Of a stretch of DNA of 64,000 bases, positions 37,703 through 46,173 are shown piece by piece (the first letter of the stretch is position 1; the number at the start of each line of letters is the position of its first letter). Source of the DNA: Psychrobacter piscatorii. GTDB lineage: Bacteria > Pseudomonadota > Gammaproteobacteria > Pseudomonadales > Moraxellaceae. A model generated the notes under the pieces. That model had not been told where the DNA came from, made no database searches, and worked only from the letters and a program-made list of their open reading frames with translations. The stretch is from NCBI RefSeq assembly GCF_904846415.1, contig NZ_CAJHAR010000009.1, positions 51,795 through 115,794 on the forward strand, read 5' to 3'. Made by a program: the position numbers and the translations under genes.

Positions 37703-37731
37703 AACACCTCAATAGTGGCTATTGAGGTGTT
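37703..37731. terminator. Perfect 13-bp hairpin between surface-protein genes, no U-tract
   Basis: AACACCTCAATAG / CTATTGAGGTGTT with a 3-nt loop, 45 bp beyond the stop of the 1044-residue gene. The stem is strong but is not followed by a U-run; it may still end the first transcript, as 186 bp remain before the next start codon. Confidence 0.6.
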
Positions 37732-37775
37732 CTTATCAAAAAAATAAAATACTAAAGTTAATTCATTAAGTTGAC

Positions 37776-40700
37776 TTATGGGGTGCTGGTCGTGGTGCCA
37801 TACTTGCTATTAAAATAAAGCGAAGCTTTGGTCGGCACTGTTGTGGCTGTAGGCACTTTGACCAAATCAAACTTGTCTGACACGATAGTACCGTTGTTGC
37901 CCATGACAGCTGAAGTATTGCTGCTCTGATAAACATTGCTAGGATTACCTGTTGGTTTTGGCAACTGAAAGGTCGATATAACGGGTGCTGTTTGCAATAT
38001 ATCTTTAATCTGTACATCGACGATATCAATATGCCCACGGTTATAAGCATCAATCTTATAAGCGATACAGTTACCAGGTTTGACATTGTTGGCAGCATTC
38101 ATACTAAAGCCAGTATTAGGATCATTGGTGTCACCTATACTTGCATAATTGAGCGATGCGTTGCATTGATGGACGTACTGAGATTTTTTTAATACCAGCG
38201 TCGCGTTTTGTGATTTTAGCTCACCAAAATCAAGATTACGCGTAATAACCCCAGACGTATTTTTTTCTGTTTTGTAGTCGTAAACATTTGACGCTAGCGT
38301 TACTTCTCTACTGTCTGCAGTAGTGTCTATCGGATATTCCCAAGTATTGGGCTCTGTCTCAATAATACAGACTTTGGTCTTATTCAATAGCACACTTGGT
38401 AATACCGTAAAGCTGTATTGGCCTAGTGTACCTGCAGCGTTTGAGACCGTTTGCGGGTTGGCAGATGTCGTAGAGAGATTGTTACCGCTACAATCAGTCA
38501 GTCTGACTTGTAAGCCACTGACATAAATGCCAGATTCGTTGCTATCAAATACGCCGTTAGCATAATTGCCATTGCCCGTAAAAGTCGCTGAAGTGTCATA
38601 CTGATTACTGCTACTAGCAGTAATCCCACCGTTGTCGTTAAAGACAAAGCCTGAGAAGTTATATGTAGCAGGACTGTTAGTAATCGTACATGTGATTTCA
38701 TCGCCATAGTTGACATTGGCGAGCGTAAATGAGCGAGTTTTGTTTGTCGCGTCATAGCTCATAGCGACAGTGGGCATAATCGTTGTACTATTAGTTGTAG
38801 CGTTGGTACAAGCATAAGTCGCGTTGTAGTTTGCTACATCACCAAGAGTTGTACCATTAAGTACATTTTCAGTAATAGTATATATTGTAGATTCGGCTAA
38901 GCTTAACAGATCACTAGTACCATTAGTAATAGTGTTAGCAGTACCGGTAGTGGTAAAAGTATTAGCATCTAAAGCGTTTCCAGTAACTTTTATCTCAAAT
39001 TGATCACGTTTGGTATCAGTATCATTGACTCGGCTACCGTTTAGTGATTTTTTTACGATAAGTTTTGGCGGTGCTAGGCAGAAATAAAAATCAGAATAGC
39101 CGACAACATAAGCACCAGCAGCAGTAGAAGTAGATCCTACAGATGGGTTGCCATGTGTAATAGCAAAAGGTGTTTGCGCAGACTTATAGCCCCAGTCTAT
39201 ATTGAAATTACAAGGACTAGCCGTATTGCAGTTATCCCAAGCAGTACCTGAAATGGTTTGATTACCATTAGAGAGCTGGAATGGCTTGCTCTCTATTCTC
39301 GAAAAAACACCGCCAGGAGAAGCTAGTGATATCGACTCTATATATTGTCCGGCTTCGTTAGCGTCTAGATCTTGAACAACGAAACCATATTTGGATACAG
39401 GCTTGTTGATAGTGGCTGTCAGCCTATGATCAATATTTGTACGAAAGCTATTGTGAAACATATTTAATGCATTAGAGGTTGTATTCGTTACATCAACAGA
39501 AGAGGGGTAGCCTGAAGCTAAATTAACAATATTTGTGAAAGAAAGTTTGAACTCTGTTTTATTAAAAGTATATGTTTTTTCTGGATCACCCGCTGTCCAA
39601 CCAATTGGTAGTGTCTCTTTAGGAGTATAGCTTGGAGGGTTACTACCAATATAGAACATCTTATGCCCACTCGGACAGCTAGCCGGTGCTACAGGAGAGC
39701 CACCGCTAAATATAGAGGTAACGGTATTAGTATCACTTGCACTCTTTAGTTCTAGATTGCTTGCTTGTATAGTAGCAGTGTTGGTAACTGTTGACCCTTC
39801 GGAGGCTGTTATTCTAGTTGGCACTTTTATACTATAAGTCTTTCCTGTCGCAAGACTTGAGATAGTAAAACCGCTTGTACTTTCCAACTGCGTTTTGGTT
39901 GGTGCTGTGGTGCAAGTGTTGGTATTATCTGTCGTATCACAGGTAATGTTGTCTTGTTTGGTAAGACCAGTAACAATCGGATCTTTTAAGATAATATTGG
40001 ATAATGGCGTATTACCATTATTAGTCACTTTGATAATATAATTTGTAGTGCTACTTGTACCTATACTGGATATACCGTCATCTTTGGTAATTTCATATGA
40101 TGCGGGCTGATAGCAATAGCTGTCTAAACGAAAGTCAATTATTCGACTGGTGATATTGGTACTTACATCATTATTTGTATTGGTATAGATTATCTTTACT
40201 GACTTTACAGGCTCACTAAAAACTACCGATCCTTGACAGGTGGATTCTAGAGTGCTTCCACAGTTAAAGTCTGTACCTAGTCGTAAGCCTTCCCCATTGG
40301 TATTGATGACACTAGAGTTAGCTATCGTCTGAAATACACCACTTATAGGAGCATTACTTTGCGTGGTCCCGACAAACTTGACATTATCATCCCAATAACT
40401 GCTTGTATTAGTTAATTTATCAATATCAAAAACGCTGAGGGCGACTTTGTTCAAGAAAAGAGGTTCGCTGGTTGAACTGTTTTGAAATTCTAGTGAGATT
40501 TCATTGCGAACTGAGGTATTAGCCGCGCTTCCAGTAAACCTAATGGCAGTATAGCTACCGCTAGTTAGCGTAGCAACGCTACTGCTCCTACTGTTATTAA
40601 AATCAGCAATACTCATCTTGATTCTTAGAGGGACTGAGACAGATGATCCGTTTGTGCTCTCACTAGATACAGTTTGATAGTTACTACTGCTAAAACTCGT

Positions 40701-40910
40701 GACAAGATTGTTATAACTAGAATTAGTTAAAATACCTTTAGTTGAGCCAGCAGGGCAAGTGGTAGCAGAGCCATTATTTAGAGTAAGCGCATGAGATGAG
40801 ATGCTCATCAATGACAATATTACAAAGCCTATCAAATTCAGTATTCGAGATTGATACTTACTGGAGGAAAAAGCATTCATTATATTTAAGGGTTTTTTAG
40901 CTTTATGCAT
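37776..40910 (-). CDS. Large DUF11-type secreted surface protein, about 1044 residues
   Basis: The first gene of the cluster. A signal peptide ends at SISSHA. Two related modules of about 200 residues are each framed by Cys (C52-C266 and C412-C611): both start with C-P-x-G, contain an acidic loop (VFDIDKL, VQDLDANE) and end in a Cys before a DUF11 strand (ASYEITKDD, PKLIVKKSL). DUF11-like and SdrD_B-like segments follow (FSGFVFNDNGGI, SGLQVRLTDCSGNNL), then a C-terminal module with C916 and C948 in KPGNCIAYKIDAYN. The frame opens at a TTG seven codons earlier; I chose the ATG with AGGA eight bases upstream. It looks more AT-rich than its neighbours. Confidence 0.76.
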   Translation of the reverse strand: MHKAKKPLNIMNAFSSSKYQSRILNLIGFVILSLMSISSHALTLNNGSATTCPAGSTKGILTNSSYNNLVTSFSSSNYQTVSSESTNGSSVSVPLRIKMSIADFNNSRSSSVATLTSGSYTAIRFTGSAANTSVRNEISLEFQNSSTSEPLFLNKVALSVFDIDKLTNTSSYWDDNVKFVGTTQSNAPISGVFQTIANSSVINTNGEGLRLGTDFNCGSTLESTCQGSVVFSEPVKSVKIIYTNTNNDVSTNITSRIIDFRLDSYCYQPASYEITKDDGISSIGTSSTTNYIIKVTNNGNTPLSNIILKDPIVTGLTKQDNITCDTTDNTNTCTTAPTKTQLESTSGFTISSLATGKTYSIKVPTRITASEGSTVTNTATIQASNLELKSASDTNTVTSIFSGGSPVAPASCPSGHKMFYIGSNPPSYTPKETLPIGWTAGDPEKTYTFNKTEFKLSFTNIVNLASGYPSSVDVTNTTSNALNMFHNSFRTNIDHRLTATINKPVSKYGFVVQDLDANEAGQYIESISLASPGGVFSRIESKPFQLSNGNQTISGTAWDNCNTASPCNFNIDWGYKSAQTPFAITHGNPSVGSTSTAAGAYVVGYSDFYFCLAPPKLIVKKSLNGSRVNDTDTKRDQFEIKVTGNALDANTFTTTGTANTITNGTSDLLSLAESTIYTITENVLNGTTLGDVANYNATYACTNATTNSTTIMPTVAMSYDATNKTRSFTLANVNYGDEITCTITNSPATYNFSGFVFNDNGGITASSSNQYDTSATFTGNGNYANGVFDSNESGIYVSGLQVRLTDCSGNNLSTTSANPQTVSNAAGTLGQYSFTVLPSVLLNKTKVCIIETEPNTWEYPIDTTADSREVTLASNVYDYKTEKNTSGVITRNLDFGELKSQNATLVLKKSQYVHQCNASLNYASIGDTNDPNTGFSMNAANNVKPGNCIAYKIDAYNRGHIDIVDVQIKDILQTAPVISTFQLPKPTGNPSNVYQSSNTSAVMGNNGTIVSDKFDLVKVPTATTVPTKASLYFNSKYGTTTSTP

Positions 40911-41476
40911 GTCACTATTCCTAAGAATCAAGGTTGCTCAGTCAATATGGAGCTTAACTATACTTATACAAATATACCAGTATGAGATACTAATAAGCAA
41001 TTTATGTTAAATCCAGTGCAAAGTTCCTAATGGTCGATTTAGCATGACAGGAAGTATATTTTGGTTAAGGAATTACACGTAGCTGTCTTTTGAGTAAAGA
41101 GACACACTGTTTTTATTATCATTTTCCAAAAAACTAATCATTATTTATTTAAAAAATACTTGTTATTTATCCATTTCTCTACAGCCATAAACAATTGCCT
41201 CGCAAACGCTTATAATAGAGTGTCAAAATCATCCATGACTGAATATACAGGGACAACAGTATGATCTGTTTTGTAGTTTCGTCCATTTGACGCATATGTC
41301 AATTCTCAGTGGCACTATTTTGTATAATCTAGCTGTATCTCACCGTATGAAACAAGGGAATGCTTGGACATAGCAAGGAAGTCATAAGTAAACCGATATC
41401 TCACTTCACACCAGTATTTAACAAAGCCCTACCGTCTAGATAGGTAGGTATGACTGATATAAAAGGATCGACAACA
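40911..41476. promoter_or_regulatory. Divergent region between surface cluster and aceE
   Basis: About 565 bp without a defensible gene. It should hold the promoter of the whole surface cluster and that of aceE. On the aceE side there is a TATAAT at 41323-41328 and, 20 bp upstream, a perfect inverted repeat TTGAC-N6-GTCAA (41287-41302). No riboswitch fold that I recognise. Confidence 0.45.
41287..41302. promoter_or_regulatory. Inverted repeat TTGAC-N6-GTCAA upstream of aceE
   Basis: A perfect 5+5 inverted repeat with a 6-bp spacer, placed just upstream of a TATAAT box. The spacing is two bases too long for an FNR/ANR box and the sequence is not the PdhR box, so the binding protein, if any, is unknown. 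Confidence 0.35.
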
Positions 41477-44290
41477 ATGAATTATTACAAGGATGCTGAT
41501 AGCACCGAGACCAAAGAGTGGTTACAAGCCTTTGAGTCTGTTCTCAAACATGCAGATAAGGATCGCGCTCAGTTTCTTCTAAAAGCCTTGTACAATATGG
41601 CTGTTCAAGAAGGGCTACCATTTAATAGATTGGATACCGCGTATATTAATAGTATCGCTGTTGAAGATGAGCCAATGTATCCAGGCGATCTTGGTATGGA
41701 GCGTAAGATTCGTGCGTTGATTCGTTATAACGCTTTGGCAATGGTCATGCGTGCCAACAAAAACGATGATGATTTGGGTGGTCACTTGGCGTCATTTGCC
41801 TCTAGTGCCACGCTTTATGAAACAGGATTCAACCATTTTTTCCGTGCGGCAAGCGATCACTTCGGTGGTGACATGATTTATTATCAAGGTCACTCAGCGC
41901 CAGGTATCTATGCACGTTCTTATTTAGAAGGTCGCCTAACTGAAGATCAGCTCGATAACTTCCGCCGTGAAGTGGGTGGTAAAGGCTTATCAAGCTATCC
42001 ACATCCATATTTGATGCCTGATTATTGGCAGTTCCCAACGGTATCAATGGGCCTAGGTCCGATCATGTCGATCTATCATGCTCACGTGCATCGTTACATG
42101 GAAAACCGTAAACTGTTAGAAAAAGAAGGCCGTAAAATTTGGGCATTCTTAGGTGATGGTGAGACGGATGAGCCAGAAAGCTTGGGTGCAATCTCTCTTG
42201 CTGGTCGTGAGAAGCTGGACAATCTAATTTGGGTTGTTAACTGTAATTTACAGCGTCTTGATGGCCCAGTACGTGGTAATGGTAAAATTATTCAAGAGCT
42301 AGAGTCGGTATTCCGCGGTGCTGGCTGGCGTGTGATTAAAGTCATTTGGGGTGGTAAATGGGATAGCCTGCTTGCCAATGATGATACTGGTGTTCTCAAA
42401 CATCGTATGGAAGAAGTGGTCGATGGTGAGTACCAGCTATATGAAGCGCGTACGCCTGAATTTACTCGCAAAGAATTCTTTGGTAAATATCCTGAATTAA
42501 AAGAAATGGCAGATGCACTGACTGATGAAGATATTGCACGCCTAAACCGTGGTGGTCATGATCCACAAAAAGTGTATGCTGCGTTTAGCGAAGCGATGAA
42601 AACCAAAGGTCAGCCAACGGTTGTACTGGTCAAAACTGTCAAAGGCTATGGTTTGTCCAGCACAACACAAGCGGTCAATAAATCGCATCAAATCAAGAAA
42701 CTTGATCAAGAGGCGCTCGTTTATTTCCGTGATCGCTTTGATTTGCCATTTACCGATGAGCAACTAGAGACCTTACCATTTTACCGTCCTGAAGAAGGCT
42801 CGGCGGAAATGAAGTATCTAAAAGGTCGCCGTGAAGCATTGGGTGGTCATCTACCAAATCGCCGCAGTGGTCATATTCCGCTGAATATCCCTGAGCTATC
42901 GATATTTGATCGCGTCTTAAAAGGCAGTAATGGCAAAGAACAATCAACGACGATGGTATTCGTGCGTTTGTTATCAGCCATGCTGAAAAACAAAGATATC
43001 CAAGACCGTGTTGTGCCAATCGTACCAGACGAAGCGCGTACCTTTGGTTTAGAAGGCATGTTCCGTCAATTGGGTATTTACTCTGCAGTTGGACAGAAAT
43101 ACACGCCAGAAGATAGCGAAGCATTGATGGGCTACAAAGAAGCGATCGATGGTCATATGCTAGAAGAAGGCATCAACGAAGCGGGTGCGATGAGTACTTG
43201 GATTGCCTTAGCAACCAGTTACTCTGTAAATGCGTTGCCAATGATTCCGATGTACATCTATTATTCAATGTTTGGTTTCCAGCGCATAGGTGATTTGGCT
43301 TGGGCGGCAGGTGACTGTCAGGCACAAGGCTTCTTACTAGGGGCTACTGCGGGTCGTACGACTTTGAATGGTGAAGGCTTGCAGCATCAAGACGGTCATT
43401 CACAGATTTTATTTAACGTGGTACCAAACTGCGTGTCTTATGATCCTTGCTATGGTTATGAGCTGGCTGTTGTCGTACATGATGGCCTACGCCGCATGTA
43501 TGGAGAAGGCGAGCGCGTTTATTATTACCTAACGCTAATGAACGAAAACTACGACCAGCCTGCCATGCCAGAAGGAAGCGAGGAAGGTATCAAGCGCGGT
43601 ATGTATTTACTTGAAGATAATGACTCAACTCAGGTACAGCTATTGGGTTCAGGCGTGATCTTACGTGAAGTACAAAAAGCGGCTCAGATCCTAAAAGATG
43701 AGTTCAATATCACATCAAACGTTTGGAGTGTCACCAGCTTCAACGAGTTGACTCGTGATGGTATGGTTTGTGACGACTACAACCGTCTACATCCAATGGA
43801 TGAAGAAAAAGTGCCATGGGTTACTGAGCAATTAGCACCGCACGAAGGTATCGTAGTTGCAGCAACCGACTACATGCGTAACTACTCAGAACAGATCCGT
43901 GCTTGGTTACCAGACAACCGTCCTTATACCACGCTTGGTACAGATGGCTATGGCCGCTCTGATACTCGTGAAAACTTACGCAGCTTCTTCAACGTTGATG
44001 CGGCTCACATCGTTGTTGCTACGCTTAAGCGCTTAGCGGATGAGGGCGAAGTGGAAATGCGTTTGGTTAAAGATGCAATTTCAAGCTTAGGCATCGATGC
44101 GGATCAGCCACCTGCATGGCACCAACAGTCTTATTATGATCATTCTCCAGATGCACCAGCACCAGGCAAAGTAAACCCAAGTCCTGTGCCTGAGTTCGTT
44201 GCTGACGACGATGAAGAAATCAGCGATGAAGGCCGCGCCGAAGATCAAGCAGATGCAACCTTGCTCAATGACGGTGATGTCAAAGAATAA
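41477..44290 (+). CDS. aceE: Pyruvate dehydrogenase E1 component
   Basis: Homodimeric-type E1 of the pyruvate dehydrogenase complex, about 937 residues. It uses thiamine diphosphate to decarboxylate pyruvate and acetylate the lipoyl groups of E2. Visible motifs include YYQGHSAPGIYARSYLEGRL, the ThDP-binding GDGETDEPES...NLIWVVNCNLQRLDGPVRGN segment, and the transketolase central region GINEAGAMSTWIALATSYSVN. The C-terminus has an acidic extension beyond the catalytic core. I chose the ATG with AAAGGA nine bases upstream; an in-frame ATG nine codons earlier has a poorer site. It is followed by aceF after 25 bp. Confidence 0.97.
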   Translation: MNYYKDADSTETKEWLQAFESVLKHADKDRAQFLLKALYNMAVQEGLPFNRLDTAYINSIAVEDEPMYPGDLGMERKIRALIRYNALAMVMRANKNDDDLGGHLASFASSATLYETGFNHFFRAASDHFGGDMIYYQGHSAPGIYARSYLEGRLTEDQLDNFRREVGGKGLSSYPHPYLMPDYWQFPTVSMGLGPIMSIYHAHVHRYMENRKLLEKEGRKIWAFLGDGETDEPESLGAISLAGREKLDNLIWVVNCNLQRLDGPVRGNGKIIQELESVFRGAGWRVIKVIWGGKWDSLLANDDTGVLKHRMEEVVDGEYQLYEARTPEFTRKEFFGKYPELKEMADALTDEDIARLNRGGHDPQKVYAAFSEAMKTKGQPTVVLVKTVKGYGLSSTTQAVNKSHQIKKLDQEALVYFRDRFDLPFTDEQLETLPFYRPEEGSAEMKYLKGRREALGGHLPNRRSGHIPLNIPELSIFDRVLKGSNGKEQSTTMVFVRLLSAMLKNKDIQDRVVPIVPDEARTFGLEGMFRQLGIYSAVGQKYTPEDSEALMGYKEAIDGHMLEEGINEAGAMSTWIALATSYSVNALPMIPMYIYYSMFGFQRIGDLAWAAGDCQAQGFLLGATAGRTTLNGEGLQHQDGHSQILFNVVPNCVSYDPCYGYELAVVVHDGLRRMYGEGERVYYYLTLMNENYDQPAMPEGSEEGIKRGMYLLEDNDSTQVQLLGSGVILREVQKAAQILKDEFNITSNVWSVTSFNELTRDGMVCDDYNRLHPMDEEKVPWVTEQLAPHEGIVVAATDYMRNYSEQIRAWLPDNRPYTTLGTDGYGRSDTRENLRSFFNVDAAHIVVATLKRLADEGEVEMRLVKDAISSLGIDADQPPAWHQQSYYDHSPDAPAPGKVNPSPVPEFVADDDEEISDEGRAEDQADATLLNDGDVKE

Positions 44291-44315
44291 TAATCATAAG
44301 ACTAGGAGATAAAAC

Positions 44316-46010
44316 ATGGACATTAAAGCCCCCGATCTGGGTGTCGATAGTGCTGAAGTCAGCGAAATTATGGTAGCAGTGGGTGATGTCATCGCAAAAG
44401 ACGACAACATCGTTCTGCTAGAGTCTGACAAAGCTTCAGTTGAAGTACCAAGCTCTGCTGCTGGTAAAGTCACCAAAATCAATGTTGCCATTGGCGATCA
44501 AGTCAGCGAAGGCATGGTATTGATCGAAGTAGAGAGTGCTGACGCAAGCGATGACAATGACGACACTGCTGAAGAAGCTCCTGAGGCAGAACAAGCAGAC
44601 GATAATAATGAAGACGCATCTGTTGAAGATGATGCAGAGGAAGAGTCGACTGATGATGCTGGCGAAGGCGCATCGACTACCCATGCACTGCCAGACATAG
44701 GCGTTGATGAAGCGCAAGTGGCTGAGATCATGGTGAGTGTAGGCGACACGGTCAGTGCCGATGAGTCTATCCTACTGATTGAGTCAGACAAAGCCTCAGT
44801 CGAAGTGCCTGCACCAGAAGCAGGCGTGGTCGAAAAAATCTTGGTTAATGCTGGTGACACTGTTGCTAACGGTCAAGACTTTATCGTTATTAAAGCGGCA
44901 GGTACTCCTAAGGCAAAACCGAAAGCGGATACTGCTAAAACTGAAGATAAAGCGGACAAGCCTGCACCGAAAGCTGAAAGCAAGTCACAGCCAGCCCCAA
45001 CAGGCGAGCCAAAGCAAGCGTCTGCACCGACCTCAACTGCTGCGCCTGCGGGCAAAAAATTGAGTGAAGCGGAAGTCAATGAAAAGTTGGTTGATGTATA
45101 TGCAGGTCCTGCTGTACGTAAACTGGCTCGTCAGCTTGGCGTGGATATCACACAGGTAAATGGTTCAGCGCTAAACGATCGCATTCTAAAAGAAGATCTG
45201 TTTGCGCATGTCAAAAATCGTTTGACCACCCAACAAGCAGCGCCAGCTGCTCAGGGCGCTGTTAGCTCAGGTCTGCCAAAGCTACCTGATATGAGCAACG
45301 TTGAAATCTGGGGCGAAACAGAAACCCAAGATTTAAGCCGCTTGCAAAAAGTGTCAATCCCGCAGCTGAACTACAATACGTATCTACCGCAAGTGACACA
45401 GTTTGATTTGTCTGATATCACCGAAACTGAAAAACTACGCGGTGAGCTAAAGGGTGACATGAAGGCGCAAGGTATTGGCCTGACTATTTTGGCCTTTATT
45501 GTTAAAGCAACTGCTTACGCTTTGACCCAGCACCCACGCTTTAACAGTCATTTGAGTGATGACAATACGCAAGTGATTTTGCGTAAGAGTGTTAACATGG
45601 GTATTGCTGTTGCGACTGATGACGGCCTAGTGGTTCCTGTGATTAAAAATGCACAGGACAAAGGCATCAAGCAGATCGCCATCGAAATTGGTGAGTTGGC
45701 AGGCAAAGCACGCGATAAAAAGCTCACTACTAAAGACATGCAAGGTGCAAGCTTTACCATATCAAGCCAAGGTATCTTGGGCGGTACAGCATTCACGCCA
45801 CTGGTCAACTGGCCACAAGTGGGTATCTTAGGCGCATCAGAAGCGACTATGCAGCCTGTTTGGAATGCGGCTAAGCAGACTTTTGAGCCGCGCTTGATGC
45901 TGCCATTGTCATTGTCTTATGACCATCGCGTCATCAATGGTGCGGATGCAGCGGTATTTACTCGTTATGTCGCTACATTGCTTGCTGATCCACGCCGTAT
46001 TTTGCTATAG
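44316..46010 (+). CDS. aceF: Dihydrolipoamide acetyltransferase E2 of pyruvate dehydrogenase
   Basis: E2 core of pyruvate dehydrogenase, 564 residues. Two lipoyl domains are visible, each with the lipoylated lysine in ESDKASVEVP (about Lys40 and Lys160), joined by acidic and Pro/Ala-rich flexible linkers. The peripheral subunit-binding domain (VYAGPAVRKLARQLGVDITQV) follows, then the catalytic trimer domain with the active-site SYDHRVINGADAAVF and ARRILL-type end. Escherichia coli E2 has three lipoyl domains, so this is a two-lipoyl form. Ribosome binding site AGGAG. No lpd (E3) follows; the operon ends in a terminator. Confidence 0.97.
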   Translation: MDIKAPDLGVDSAEVSEIMVAVGDVIAKDDNIVLLESDKASVEVPSSAAGKVTKINVAIGDQVSEGMVLIEVESADASDDNDDTAEEAPEAEQADDNNEDASVEDDAEEESTDDAGEGASTTHALPDIGVDEAQVAEIMVSVGDTVSADESILLIESDKASVEVPAPEAGVVEKILVNAGDTVANGQDFIVIKAAGTPKAKPKADTAKTEDKADKPAPKAESKSQPAPTGEPKQASAPTSTAAPAGKKLSEAEVNEKLVDVYAGPAVRKLARQLGVDITQVNGSALNDRILKEDLFAHVKNRLTTQQAAPAAQGAVSSGLPKLPDMSNVEIWGETETQDLSRLQKVSIPQLNYNTYLPQVTQFDLSDITETEKLRGELKGDMKAQGIGLTILAFIVKATAYALTQHPRFNSHLSDDNTQVILRKSVNMGIAVATDDGLVVPVIKNAQDKGIKQIAIEIGELAGKARDKKLTTKDMQGASFTISSQGILGGTAFTPLVNWPQVGILGASEATMQPVWNAAKQTFEPRLMLPLSLSYDHRVINGADAAVFTRYVATLLADPRRILL

Positions 46011-46039
46011 CTGATACGCTACTCTAAAAGCTAAAACCA

Positions 46040-46073
46040 AAAAAAAGACTGCCTAAGGGTGGTCTTTTTTTTG
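46040..46073 (+). terminator. Terminator of aceE-aceF
   Basis: GACTGCC / GGTGGTC stem (two G-T pairs) flanked by A8 and T8, 35 bp after the aceF stop codon. Confidence 0.82.
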
Positions 46074-46109
46074 AGCAGTACTGTATTTGAAATAAGCAAA
46101 TGTTAGCCA

Positions 46110-46141
46110 CAAAAAAGCCAGCATCAGCGCTGGCTTTTTAT
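46110..46141 (-). terminator. Terminator of OmpW-type gene
   Basis: GCCAGC / GCTGGC stem with 6-nt loop, flanked by A6 and T5, 33 bp beyond the stop codon of the porin gene on the minus strand. Confidence 0.85.
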
Positions 46142-46173
46142 ACTTAGATTATCGAGGTTAATACGGTTTGTGA

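Noticed and set aside
37776..40910. Autotransporter or two-partner secretion interpretation of the surface proteins
   Set aside because: No haemagglutinin-type TPS domain, no POTRA-bearing TpsB gene and no autotransporter-type end on the DUF11 proteins; the barrel-like region is in a separate protein with DUF11 domains N-terminal to it.
41240..41450. Possible riboswitch or leader RNA upstream of aceE
   Set aside because: I found one short inverted repeat and a -10 box but no fold or conserved motif of any riboswitch class I know.
44498..44860. Ser/Ala-rich minus-strand frame inside aceF
   Set aside because: It is the shadow of the acidic/Ala-rich lipoyl linkers of aceF, whose identity is certain.
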